Positions 1 to 8,463 of a stretch of DNA of 64,000 nucleotides are shown here, piece after piece. Numbering within the stretch: the stretch's first letter is position 1; the number at the start of each line of letters is the position of its first letter. The notes below the pieces were generated by a model that was not told where the DNA came from, did no database searches, and was given only the letters and a program-made list of their open reading frames with translations. The stretch is from Amycolatopsis sp. MtRt-6. Its GTDB lineage: Bacteria; Actinomycetota; Actinomycetes; Mycobacteriales; Pseudonocardiaceae. Where the stretch lies: assembly GCF_017308975.1 (NCBI RefSeq), contig NZ_JADWPD010000023.1:116409-180408 (forward strand), read 5' to 3'. Both the position numbers and the translations under genes were made by a program.

Positions 1-64
1 CCGGATGAACCTCCCCATCGTCGGACCCGGGAGGTGGCTCCGTGACGTGTCGTGAAGGTTTTCC

Positions 65-93
65 TTGACCAACCCTCTAGGATTGTCGACAAT
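65..93 (+). promoter_or_regulatory. Promoter overlapped by a GntR-type operator
   Basis: A -35-like TTGACC (65-70) and a -10-like GACAAT (88-93) are separated by 17 bp. The perfect 12-bp palindrome ATTGTCGACAAT (82-93) covers the -10 element, a typical arrangement for repression. TTGTC/GACAA half-sites are common operators of FadR-type GntR regulators, and such a regulator is encoded two genes down. A related palindrome lies in the gabD/gabT gap at 12485-12496. Confidence 0.6.
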
Positions 94-115
94 TTGCGTC
101 CCCTCCGGAGGTTCC

Positions 116-862
116 GTGACCACCATCGGTTTCATCTACCCCGACCACGCGGCCGAAGACGACTACCCGCTGGCCGAGCAGCTGCTCGGCGGCACGGCCG
201 TCGACGAGGGCGACATCCGGCTGGCGGTCGAGCACATCTACGGCACCGACAAGCACGCCGTGGCCGAGCTGCTGGACCTCGGCAGCGAAGCCCGGCTCGC
301 CGACGGCGCCGCCCTCCTCGCGAAGCACGAGCCGGCCGCGGTCATCTGGGCGTGCACCAGCGGCAGCTTCGTCTACGGCTGGGAGGGCGCCCGCAACCAG
401 GCCGACCGCCTCGCCGCGGTCGCCGGAGTCCCGGCCTCCAGTACGTCTTTCGCGTTCGTGCACGCCGCACGCGCGTTGGACGTTCGACGCGTCGCCGTCG
501 CCGCCAGCTACCCGGACGACATCGCCCGGCTGTTCGCGGACTTCCTCGGGGCCGGCGGCATCGAGGTCGTCTCGATGGCCAGCGCCGACATCATCACCGC
601 GGCCGAGGTGGGCGCGATGAGCCCGGAGGCCGTCGTCGAGCTCGCCGTGAGCCACGACCACCCGGACGCGCAGGCGGTACTCGTGCCGGACACCGCCATG
701 CGCACCCTCGGCGAGATCAACGCCGTGGAGGCCGCGCTCGGCAAGCCCGTGCTGACGGCCAACCAGGTGACGGTCTGGGAGGGCCTGCGCCTGACCGGCC
801 AGCAGCGGCTCGTCCGCTCGCTCGGCGCGCTTTTCCGGCACCTGCCGGGCGGGAGCGCTTGA
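116..862 (+). CDS. Maleate isomerase / Asp-Glu racemase-like protein
   Basis: This 248-aa protein belongs to the maleate cis-trans isomerase/arylmalonate decarboxylase branch of the Asp/Glu racemase superfamily. It is probably a cytosolic enzyme acting on a dicarboxylate. The first active-site cysteine lies in the WACTSGSF motif near residue 82. The segment where the second catalytic cysteine is expected reads VLVPDTAMRTL, with aspartate instead. That favours a one-cysteine (decarboxylase-like) or altered reaction over classical isomerisation. The GTG start at 116 is chosen because GGAGG lies at 106-110; a longer reading frame from 65 would run through the operator. The stop is 1 bp from the downstream GntR gene, so the two are probably co-transcribed and autoregulated. 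Confidence 0.75.
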   Translation: MTTIGFIYPDHAAEDDYPLAEQLLGGTAVDEGDIRLAVEHIYGTDKHAVAELLDLGSEARLADGAALLAKHEPAAVIWACTSGSFVYGWEGARNQADRLAAVAGVPASSTSFAFVHAARALDVRRVAVAASYPDDIARLFADFLGAGGIEVVSMASADIITAAEVGAMSPEAVVELAVSHDHPDAQAVLVPDTAMRTLGEINAVEAALGKPVLTANQVTVWEGLRLTGQQRLVRSLGALFRHLPGGSA

Positions 863-863
863 G

Positions 864-1583
864 ATGGCCCTGCCACCGGGCATGCTGCCCGAGATCGAGC
901 CGGTGAGCCGCGAGTCGACGGCCGCCGTCATCGCCCGCCAGCTGCGTGACGCGATCATGACGGGCGCCCTCCCGCCGGGAACGCAGCTCGGCGAGACCGA
1001 GCTGGCCGCGCGGTTCCAGGTGTCACGCGGGCCGCTCCGGGAAGCCATGCAGCACCTGGTGTCCGAAGGGCTGCTGCGCAGCGAAAGACATCGTGGGCTG
1101 TTCGTGATCGACCTCGAGCCGGGCGACGTCTACGACATCTACGCGGCCAGGTCCGCGATCGAGCGAGCCGCCATGCTGCGCGCCCTCCGCGGCGGCGACC
1201 GCGACCGCATCGCGGACGTGCTCGAGCAGACCGTCGCCGAGATGGCGACGGCGGCGAGCGAGGACGACCCCAGCGCGCTTTCCACCGCCGACCTGAAGTT
1301 CCACGAGGCGCTGATCAACGCCTCCGGCAGCAAGCGGCTGGTGCGGATGGCCCGGACGCTGCTGATCGAGACGCGGATGTGCCTGACGGCGTTGCAGAGC
1401 ACGTACCAGCGCGTCGAGGAGCGGGTGGAGGAGCACACGAAGCTGATCCAGGCCCTGCGTGCCGGCGACGAGGAGACGGCGCTGACGTTGCTGGAGGCGC
1501 ATATGGAGGACGCGGTGCAGCGGCTCGCGCCGGGCACGAGCCTGACGGACGGGCAGGCCCCGCCGGTGCCGGGAAACGCGTGA
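864..1583 (+). CDS. GntR family regulator, FadR/FCD type
   Basis: A 239-aa transcription factor with an N-terminal winged helix (residues about 12-80, including ETELAARFQVSRGPLREAM) and a C-terminal all-helical FCD ligand-binding domain (about 90-225). FCD regulators usually bind small carboxylates through a metal held by Asp and His; candidates are visible around LKFHEAL and in the HTKL and EAHMEDA helices. It begins 1 bp after the isomerase-like gene. Its likely targets are the palindromes at 82-93 and 12485-12496, which would link the isomerase gene to gabD, the dehydrogenase, gabT and the DUF3830 gene. The regulon is inferred; the family is clear. Confidence 0.85.
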   Translation: MALPPGMLPEIEPVSRESTAAVIARQLRDAIMTGALPPGTQLGETELAARFQVSRGPLREAMQHLVSEGLLRSERHRGLFVIDLEPGDVYDIYAARSAIERAAMLRALRGGDRDRIADVLEQTVAEMATAASEDDPSALSTADLKFHEALINASGSKRLVRMARTLLIETRMCLTALQSTYQRVEERVEEHTKLIQALRAGDEETALTLLEAHMEDAVQRLAPGTSLTDGQAPPVPGNA

Positions 1584-1620
1584 CGGGAGGGTCGACACGC
1601 GTGATTGCGGGGTCGACACG
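1579..1620. repeat. Two tandem 21-bp units with a CGCGTGA core
   Basis: CGCGTGA occurs at 1579 and 1600, and GGGTCGACACG at 1590 and 1611, both exactly 21 bp apart. The first unit overlaps the end of the GntR gene. The period and the CGCGTGA core match the longer array at 9213-9380. A G-rich stretch follows before the response regulator gene. Confidence 0.6.
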
Positions 1621-1656
1621 GCTCGCCGGGGGCGGGGGGGGGTTGCGGGGGCGTCG

Positions 1657-2316
1657 TCAGGCTTGCAGGCGGTAGCCGATGCCGGGGATCGTCCGGACCA
1701 CCGGTGGGTCGCCGAGCTTGCGGCGCAGGGTCATGATCGTCACCCGGACCGCGTTGGTGAACGGGTCGATGTTCTCGTCCCAGGCCTGTTCCAGCAGGCT
1801 CTCCGCGCTGACCACGCCGCCTTCCGCGCGCATCAGCACCTCGAGCACCGCGAACTCCTTGCGGGACAACGAGATGTGCCGGTCGCCGCGGGTCACCTGG
1901 TGCAGCGGGATGTTCAGCTCGATGCCCGCCACCCGCATCACCGGCGGGACCGCCGCGCGGGCCCGGCGGCCGAGCGCCTGGACCCGCGCCAGGAGCTCGT
2001 CCCAGGCGAACGGCTTCGTCAGGTAGTCGTCCGCGCCGAGCGCGAGGCCGTGCACCCGTTCGGGTACCTCGCGGGCCGCGGTCAGCATGATCACCCGTGT
2101 CTCGCCGCCCTCGGCCACGACGGCGCGGCACACGTCGTCGCCGTGCACGCCGGGCAGGTCGCGGTCGAGGACCACGACGTCGTAGCGGTTCACCGCCAGG
2201 CGTTCCAGGGCGTCCGCGCCGTCGAAGCACAGGTCCACGGCCATCGACGCTTCGCGGAGGCCCTCCGCGACGGCCTCCGCGAGCATCACTTCGTCCTCGA
2301 TCACGAGTACGCGCAC
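1657..2316 (-). CDS. OmpR/PhoB family response regulator
   Basis: This 219-aa response regulator has a receiver domain (about 1-115; acidic pocket ED near residues 7-8, phospho-acceptor in VVVLDRDLPG, conserved Lys in YLTKPF) and a C-terminal winged helix (about 125-219, ending in VRTIPGIGYRL). The GTG at 2316 starts exactly at RVLVIED, the usual N terminus; earlier starts would add unrelated sequence. No kinase gene adjoins it. The nearest candidate partner is the HAMP kinase at 6940-8085, separated by the two peptide genes and the transporter operon. Upstream lie two GGAAG-N6-CTTCC boxes that may be its own binding sites. Confidence 0.88.
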   Translation of the reverse strand: MRVLVIEDEVMLAEAVAEGLREASMAVDLCFDGADALERLAVNRYDVVVLDRDLPGVHGDDVCRAVVAEGGETRVIMLTAAREVPERVHGLALGADDYLTKPFAWDELLARVQALGRRARAAVPPVMRVAGIELNIPLHQVTRGDRHISLSRKEFAVLEVLMRAEGGVVSAESLLEQAWDENIDPFTNAVRVTIMTLRRKLGDPPVVRTIPGIGYRLQA

Positions 2317-2365
2317 CCGATCATTGTGCCAGCGCGCGGATAAGACCGCCATAAGCGCCGGCCGC

Positions 2366-2448
2366 GGAAGCGATTTCTTCCATTTCTTCCCGCCTCGCCG
2401 CAATGCTGCTAAGAACCGCCGATCTGGAAGTCCTATCTTCCATTTCTT
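2366..2448. promoter_or_regulatory. Duplicated GGAAG-N6-CTTCC-ATTTCTT operator boxes
   Basis: Two copies of GGAAG-N6-CTTCC followed by ATTTCTT begin at 2366 and 2426, exactly 60 bp apart. They lie in the divergent gap between the response regulator gene and the first secreted-peptide gene. A third GGAAG-N6-CTTCC lies at 8201-8216, after the sensor kinase gene. The arrangement suggests paired sites for one regulator, plausibly the OmpR protein next door. Confidence 0.55.
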
Positions 2449-2516
2449 AGCAACGCGGAAATTCCGCGACATTCTTTCCAGTGTTCGGGCCAAATGCGAC
2501 ACCGGGAGGGACGGAA

Positions 2517-2867
2517 ATGACCTTGAAAGAGCGGGTTTCCTCGATCGGCAGGGCGGCGAAGATCTCCTTCGCAGCGCTAGCGCTGGTGGGCGGCTTCGCC
2601 TCCGCGGCACCGGCGACCGCCAACGCGGCGCCCGCCGCCATCCAGTCGGCGGACGGCGTCCAGGCCTCGTGGAGCTGTACCTACACGCTGGGCTACTACC
2701 GCGCCGACGCGTACTGCAACATCTACTCCGGTGCCATCCGCCTGCGGTCCTACTGCTCGGGCTACGGCTACATCGCCACCGGGTACTTCCAGAACGGCTA
2801 CGTGCACCTTTCGACCGACTGCTACCCGTACCAGCGCACCGGTTCCTGGATCGACTCGATCGGCTGA
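2517..2867 (+). CDS. Secreted four-cysteine protein, copy 1
   Basis: A 116-aa exported protein of unknown function. It has a Sec signal peptide (basic MTLKERVSSIGRAAK, a hydrophobic core, then ATANAAP near residue 38). The mature part is about 78 residues, rich in Tyr and Ser, with four cysteines (WSCTY, YCNIY, SYCSG, TDCYP) that could form two disulfides. The ATG at 2517 has GGGAGGG 6 bp upstream, and starting there keeps the operator boxes outside the gene. It is paralogous to the next gene: signal peptide, VQASW, YSGAIRLR and all four cysteines are shared. I do not recognise a named family; secreted signalling, adhesion or antagonism are all possible. Confidence 0.8.
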   Translation: MTLKERVSSIGRAAKISFAALALVGGFASAAPATANAAPAAIQSADGVQASWSCTYTLGYYRADAYCNIYSGAIRLRSYCSGYGYIATGYFQNGYVHLSTDCYPYQRTGSWIDSIG

Positions 2868-2883
2868 CCCCCGGTCGGACCAC

Positions 2884-2916
2884 GGGCCCGTGACCAATCC
2901 CCCTGGTCACGGGCCC
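2884..2916. terminator. Hairpin terminator after copy 1
   Basis: A perfect 13-bp stem (2884-2896 with 2904-2916) encloses a 7-nt loop, without a U-tract, as is common in high-GC actinobacteria. The stem is almost identical to that at 3289-3319, so gene and terminator seem to have been duplicated together. Confidence 0.75.
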
Positions 2917-2937
2917 TTCCGGCGAATTGAGGACGAA

Positions 2938-3282
2938 ATGACCTTGCAGAAGCGGATCTCCTCGATCGGCAGGACGGCGAAGCTCTCGATCACCGCCCTC
3001 GCGCTCGCGGGCGGCCTCGCCGCCGTGGCACCGGCGACCGCGGCGGCGGCACCGGCCGCGATCCAGGCGGTGCACAGCGTCCAGGCCTCCTGGATCTGCA
3101 ACTACACGACGTTGGGCCCCAGCCGTGTCGCCCTGACCTGCACCGTCTATTCGGGCGCCATCCGGCTGCGCATCCAGTGCCCGGACGGCCGCGTGATCGG
3201 CACCCCGTGGTGGGGCGCCGGATCCTGGTACCTGGTGATCGACTGCTCCCCGGTGGCGACCTGGGTCGAGACCCGCGGCTGA
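2938..3282 (+). CDS. Secreted four-cysteine protein, copy 2
   Basis: A 114-aa paralogue of the preceding gene. The signal peptide is nearly the same (MTLQKRISSIGRTAK, then alanine-rich sequence ending TAAAAP). The four cysteines are kept (WICNY, LTCTVY, IQCPDG, IDCSP) and so is YSGAIRLR. The region between cysteines 2 and 4 has diverged: copy 1 is Tyr-rich, while copy 2 carries a WWGAGSWY segment. The ATG at 2938 follows TTGAGGACGAA. It ends just before its own hairpin and runs toward the transporter operon. Its function is unknown; the export signal and disulfide pattern support an extracellular role. Confidence 0.8.
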   Translation: MTLQKRISSIGRTAKLSITALALAGGLAAVAPATAAAAPAAIQAVHSVQASWICNYTTLGPSRVALTCTVYSGAIRLRIQCPDGRVIGTPWWGAGSWYLVIDCSPVATWVETRG

Positions 3283-3288
3283 TCCGCC

Positions 3289-3319
3289 GGGCCCGTGACC
3301 GCCCCTCGGTCACGGGCCC
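3289..3319. terminator. Bidirectional hairpin between copy 2 and the ABC permease
   Basis: A perfect 12-bp stem (3289-3300 with 3308-3319) has a 7-nt loop. It lies between convergent genes and can end both transcripts. It is nearly the same sequence as the hairpin at 2884-2916. Confidence 0.75.
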
Positions 3320-3329
3320 GGGCTCGTTC

Positions 3330-4515
3330 TCACGTACTGGCCAATGCCTCCGTCGGTGTCAGCCGGGTGGCCCGCACCGCGGGGTAGACCCCGGCCAGCA
3401 CGCCCACCGCGGCCGCCGCCCCGGCACCACCGGCGAGCACCGCGGGCGGCAGGACGGTGGGCCAGCCCTGGGCCGCCGAGTACCCGGCCGTCACCGCGAC
3501 GCCGACGAGCAGGCCGAGCGCGCCGCCGAGCCCGGCGAGCAGCACCGACTCCGCGAGGAACTGGCCGCCGATGTGGCCCCGGGTCGCACCGAGCGCCCGC
3601 CGCAGGCCGATCTCGCGCCGCCGCTCCAGCACCGAGATGACCATCGTGTTGGCCACGCCGATGCCGCCGACCAGCAGCGCGATCGCGCCCAGCCCGAGGA
3701 ACAGCGCCGAATACGCGCGCTCCACGAACCGCTGCGCGGTCAGCACCTCCGACGGCCTGCTCACCAGGACCTGGTTGGGGTGCAACGGGTTCACGGTCCG
3801 GCCGAGCACCGACTTCACCGTGTCCACGGCCGGCGAGTCCGCCCGCAGGTAGATGAACCCCGGACTGCCGTCGAACCCGAGCAGCCGCTCGGCGACGGGC
3901 CAGCCGACCAGCACCGAGTTGTCGATCTCCGGCGCGAGCGGCAGCGCGTCCAGCACCCCGGCGACCGAGAACCAGCGGTCCTTGATCCACACCAGCCGTC
4001 CCGGCTCGGCGGCCAGCAGTTCCGCGGCGCGGGCGCCGAGCACGGTCACCGGCAGCTCAGCGGTCGACGAGGTGAGGAACGTCCCGGTCCGCACCGTGCC
4101 GTGCAGCACCGGCAGCAGGTCGAGTTTCGCCGCGCTCACCCGGATCCCGCCGGTCCGGTCGGCCGGCACGTGGTCGGTCCGGCGCACCGTCGCCGACGTC
4201 GTCCCGGTCGCGCTGACCGACTGCACGGGCGGGATCCGCCGGATCATGGCCGGCGCCGACGCGGGCAGCTTCGCGTCGGTTCCCGCCGCCACATCGCGTC
4301 CCGGCGCCACGGTGAGCAGGTTCGGGCCCAGCGCTTCGAGCTCGGTCCGCAGTGCCGCCTGGTTGGACGCCGGGATCCCCACGACGGCGATCAGCGCGGC
4401 GATGCCGATCGCGATGCCCAGCGCCGCGAGCGCCGTTCGCATCGGGCGGGTGCGCAGGCCGACCGTGCCGAGTCCCAGCAGTTCGCGCGGGCCCAAGCGA
4501 ACCGGTTCGGGTGGT

Positions 4516-4523
<8 letters not shown>
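3330..4523 (-). CDS. MacB/FtsX-like ABC transporter permease
   Basis: A 397-aa permease with the MacB/LolC architecture. One TM helix lies near the N terminus (about 28-50, TALAALGIAIGIAALIAVVG), then a large extracytoplasmic domain (about 55-260), then three C-terminal TM helices (about 275-300, 325-350 and 360-382). The ISVLERRREIGLRRALGAT coupling segment is typical. It overlaps the upstream ATPase gene by 8 bp and is the last gene of a four-gene operon (lipoprotein, HlyD-like adaptor, ATPase, permease). By family this would be a mechanotransmission-type transporter for a peptide, lipid or drug, perhaps envelope stress related given the neighbouring kinase. The substrate is unknown. Confidence 0.88.
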
Positions 4524-5195
<672 letters not shown>

Positions 5196-5199
<4 letters not shown>

Positions 5200-6269
5200 G
5201 ACGCGGTCACCACCCGCATGCCCGCGGCCAGGCCGCGACCGGACACCTCGACCTTGCCGTCGGCGAACAGGCCCAGCTCAACCGGGATCAGCCGCCGCGA
5301 AGCGCCTTCGATCACCTCGAGCGCGTAGCCCCCTTCGCGGGGCGCGAGCAACGCCTCGACCGGTACCACCAGCACGCCGGCGCGCTTCTCGCCGTCGAAC
5401 CCGACGTCGACCGAGGCCCCTTCGGCCAGGTTCGCCCGGGAGTCGTCCGGCGCGATGGTGACGTCGTACTTCGTGGTCTTGCCGCCGGACTTGTCGTCGG
5501 CCGACTTCGCCGTGATCGCGCGGATCGTGCCGGGCGTGTCGTGGCTGCCGGCCGTCTCGATCCGGACCTTGGCGTCCACGGCCGCGTGGCCGCGCTGTGC
5601 CTCCTCGAGCTCGACGGTCACCAGCCGCTCGGTACCGCCGACGGTCAGCACCTCGCCGGCGGCGGGCGCGCCCAGCTGCGCGGACACCGTGGCGACGCGC
5701 ACCGCCGCGGGCATGACGACGACGTCGCCCAGGGCGATCCGGCCGGTCTGCTCGACCCGCAGCGCCTTCTGCCAGCGTTTCAGCGCGGCTGTCGTCGACG
5801 CGCCGAACGTGCCGGTCTTGTCGGCCGTGCGATAGCCCAGTGCGGCGAGGTTCTCCCGCAGGATCCGCACATCCGGCCCCTCCGCGCCTTCCGCGAGGTC
5901 GCGGTAGGCCGGCGTCCGTCCGAAAAGGACGATCACCGGCTTGGCGTCCACGGCGTAGAGGGGACGGCCACGGTCGATCACCGCGCCCGGGTCGGGCAGC
6001 CAGGTCAGCGTCCCCGGCCGCGCCGAGGTGACCGGGCGGCCGGGGCCGTAGCCGACCTTGCCGGTCACCGTGATCCGGTCGACCAGGTCGGTCTTGACCA
6101 CCTCGGCCGTCGCCGGGGCGGCCGGCGTCTTCGGCGCTTCCGTGCGGCCCTTGACCGACCACCGGGTGAAACCGACCACGCCCGCCGTGGCGAGCACCGC
6201 GACGGCGACCGCGGCGAGCCCGGCCCGTCTCCGGCGACGCCGCCGGGCGACGCCGGGGCCCGCCGTCAT
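5196..6269 (-). CDS. HlyD-like adaptor with peptidoglycan-binding domain
   Basis: A 357-aa membrane-anchored accessory protein of the ABC operon. A basic N terminus (ARRRRRRRAG) precedes one TM helix (about 17-37). A split barrel/lipoyl-like region follows (TDLVDRITVTGKVGYG), then a PG_binding_1-like domain (EGPDVRILRENLAALGY to STTAALKRWQKAL, about 130-180), then a beta-barrel/MP domain up to the C terminus. The ATG at 6269 is chosen over one 45 bp earlier because it forms an ATGA overlap with the lipoprotein stop, as the other genes in the operon do. It probably links the permease to the cell wall. Confidence 0.85.
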
Positions 6270-6820
6270 TTCGTCGGCCGGACGACCGACGCGCCGCCCG
6301 CCACCTGCGCGCACTTGTCGTACTTGGCGCGCACGGCGGGATCGTTGATGTCCACGCCGTCCGGGATCGGCTCGACGACGGCGCCGGGCTGCGCCTGGTA
6401 CCCGCCGGTGTTCGGATCCGGGTCCGGGAACGCGATTCCCTGGTCACGCATGCACTTCGCGAACTTGCGGCCCTGCTCCAGCGCCTCCGGGCTCAGCGGC
6501 TGGGGCTTCCCGCCGTCGGGTAGGTGCTTGCCGCATTTCGCCATCGCCTCCTGCTGTTTGCGCTGCTGCTCCGGCGACTGCGTGCCCTGCGTCACCGTGC
6601 CGCTTCCGATTTCACCGAGCTGCGTCCCCGGTTCGGCCCCGTTCTCCTTCATGCATTTCGTGAACGGGTCTTCGGCGCCGTTCTGGGCCGCGCCGGACGT
6701 GCCGGTCGCCGACGTCGTGGGCACCGACGCGACGTCCCGGCCGGCGTCGGCCGGGCCGCACGCCGTCACGGTCAGCGCGGCGGCCAGCACCGCGAAGATC
6801 ATTCGGCTTTTCGCGCTCAT
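6266..6820 (-). CDS. Cysteine-containing lipoprotein of the ABC operon
   Basis: A 184-aa predicted lipoprotein. The signal peptide ends in a lipobox LTVTAC (Cys21). The mature protein repeats a short motif: DPFTKCMKENG, AMAKCGK, KFAKCMRDQGIAFPDP and KYDKCAQ. Two copies of (F)xKCM(K/R)(E/D)(N/Q)G suggest a duplicated helical unit with paired cysteines. It is the first gene of the operon and overlaps the adaptor by 4 bp. Similar lipoproteins accompany PG-binding HlyD-like adaptors in other actinobacteria; a cell-surface sensor or substrate-delivery role is inference. The 119-bp gap to the divergent sensor kinase must hold both promoters. Confidence 0.8.
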   Translation of the reverse strand: MSAKSRMIFAVLAAALTVTACGPADAGRDVASVPTTSATGTSGAAQNGAEDPFTKCMKENGAEPGTQLGEIGSGTVTQGTQSPEQQRKQQEAMAKCGKHLPDGGKPQPLSPEALEQGRKFAKCMRDQGIAFPDPDPNTGGYQAQPGAVVEPIPDGVDINDPAVRAKYDKCAQVAGGASVVRPTK

Positions 6821-6939
6821 GGTCTGTACCTCCCCGGGTTTTCCGTGTCCAGGAAAAGGTGTACCCGGCGGGTGATCTCCCGGTCGTAAGCGTTGGTCCT
6901 TATGCCCGGCTTACGGCCGATTTCGTCAGACTGGGAGCC

Positions 6940-8085
6940 ATGGTCCGCCGATTCTCCGTGAAAACCAGGTTCGCGATCGTCTTCGCCGGGCTGCTGCTGG
7001 TCAGCGGCACGGTTCTGCTCGGGCTCAATTTCCTGCTCGTGCGCGGCGCGCTGCCCGGGCAGGCGAGCCAGAATTCCGCCGATCAGACGACCACCCCGGG
7101 CGAGAGCGTCGACCTCGGCGGACCTCGGGCGACCGGCGGGCTCAGCTCCGAAGTCGTGCAGCGCAACATCGAGCAGTACCGGGCCGACATGCTGAACACG
7201 CTCCTGGTGCAGTCCGGGATCGCGCTCGCCGCCACCGCGGTCCTCGCACTCGGGCTCGGCTGGGTGGCCGCGCACCGGCTGCTGCGCCCGGTCCACCGGG
7301 TGACGGCCACCGCGCGGCAGCTCGGCGCGGACAGTCTCGACGAGCGCATCCGCATGCCCGGCCCGCGCGACGAGCTGACCGAGCTCGCCGACACCTTCGA
7401 CGAGATGCTCGACCGGCTGGCCGGATCGTTCGACAGCCAGCGCCGGTTCGTCGCCAACGCGTCGCACGAGCTGCGTACCCCGCTGGCCACGCAGCGGACG
7501 ATGGTCGAGGTCGCGATGGCCAAGATGCCCGCCGACGCGCCCGCCCGGCGCTTGTGCGAGCGGCTGCTGACGGTGAACGCGCGCAGCGAGGAGCTCATCG
7601 ACGGGCTGCTGGTGCTCGCGAGCAGCGACCGCGGCCTCCGGGACCGCACCGACGTCCGGCTCGACGAGGTCGTCGCCCAAGCCGTGCTGCAACACCGGGT
7701 TTCCGCCGAGGAGCGGGGCATCACGCTCGGCACCGAGCTCGTGCCGCGGACCGTGCGCGGCGACCGGTTGCTGCTCGACCGGCTCGTGACCAACCTGATC
7801 GACAACGCGATCAAGTACAACCGCCCGGGCGGCTCGGTCCGCGTCCGTGTGGCCGCCGAACCCGCGCTGACGGTGACCAACACCGGCCGGGCGGTGCCCG
7901 CCGACGCGATTCCCGCGCTGTTCGAGCCGTTCCGCCAGCTGCGGGAGGACCGGACGGGCCGGGGGCCCGGCGTCGGGCTCGGGCTGTCGATCGTCGCGTC
8001 GATCGTGCGCGCGCACAGCGGCACGATCCAGGCCGTGCCGGGTGACGACGGCGGCCTGGCGGTGACGATCGGATTGCGGTCGTGA
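6940..8085 (+). CDS. HAMP-domain sensor histidine kinase
   Basis: A 381-aa membrane kinase. TM1 is at about 8-30, a short extracytoplasmic loop follows (about 31-95), TM2 is at about 96-118, then HAMP (about 119-170), HisKA with the phospho-acceptor His in FVANASHELRTPLA, and HATPase_c (N box LVTNLIDNAIKYN, G box GPGVGLGLSIV). The ATG at 6940 is preferred because MVRRFSVKTRF matches the usual N terminus; an upstream frame runs through the promoter gap. It diverges from the lipoprotein/ABC operon. No receiver gene follows, so the OmpR regulator at 1657-2316 is the most plausible partner, by inference only. Confidence 0.88.
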   Translation: MVRRFSVKTRFAIVFAGLLLVSGTVLLGLNFLLVRGALPGQASQNSADQTTTPGESVDLGGPRATGGLSSEVVQRNIEQYRADMLNTLLVQSGIALAATAVLALGLGWVAAHRLLRPVHRVTATARQLGADSLDERIRMPGPRDELTELADTFDEMLDRLAGSFDSQRRFVANASHELRTPLATQRTMVEVAMAKMPADAPARRLCERLLTVNARSEELIDGLLVLASSDRGLRDRTDVRLDEVVAQAVLQHRVSAEERGITLGTELVPRTVRGDRLLLDRLVTNLIDNAIKYNRPGGSVRVRVAAEPALTVTNTGRAVPADAIPALFEPFRQLREDRTGRGPGVGLGLSIVASIVRAHSGTIQAVPGDDGGLAVTIGLRS

Positions 8086-8463
8086 ACGGCAACCCCGGCT
8101 CGGCGGGCCGGCAGCCCCGCTCGGACGCGCACGCGACAGGATGACAACGTCGACGTTTCTCGACAAGACGTAGCACGCTGTTCCGCGAATTCGAAGAAAA
8201 GGAAGCGTTTCCTTCCGGAAGAACGTCGCATGGCCGGTTGCTGCTCCTTTCGCCCGCACCCACTGCCACCCTTCGACGCAGCATGTGCCGCATGGATAGG
8301 CCATCGGGGCAATACTTATGTCCAACTTATGGTGCCACTGGCAGAATTCGAACGGGGAGTGAGCCCGTTCTTGGATGATCATAGGGACGAGGGGAACCTG
8401 TGTATCCTTATTCTTTTCCGAGCAACGCTGTCTTTTCCGCACCGCGGGCGGACGGCCGGTGTC
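8086..8463. promoter_or_regulatory. Gene-free gap with several operator-like elements
   Basis: I see no gene here. The gap holds a GGAAG-N6-CTTCC box (8201-8216) like those at 2366 and 2426. It also holds two ACTTATG heptamers at 8314 and 8325, 11 bp apart, that is one helical turn on the same face. A TGCCA-C-TGGCA palindrome follows at 8333-8343. The cluster just upstream of a MerR-type gene suggests a control region. Confidence 0.45.

Noticed and set aside
2366..2448. Reading the TCTTCCATTTCTT repeats as insertion-sequence ends
   Set aside because: They are direct, not inverted, and only 60 bp apart with no transposase; a paired operator explains them better.
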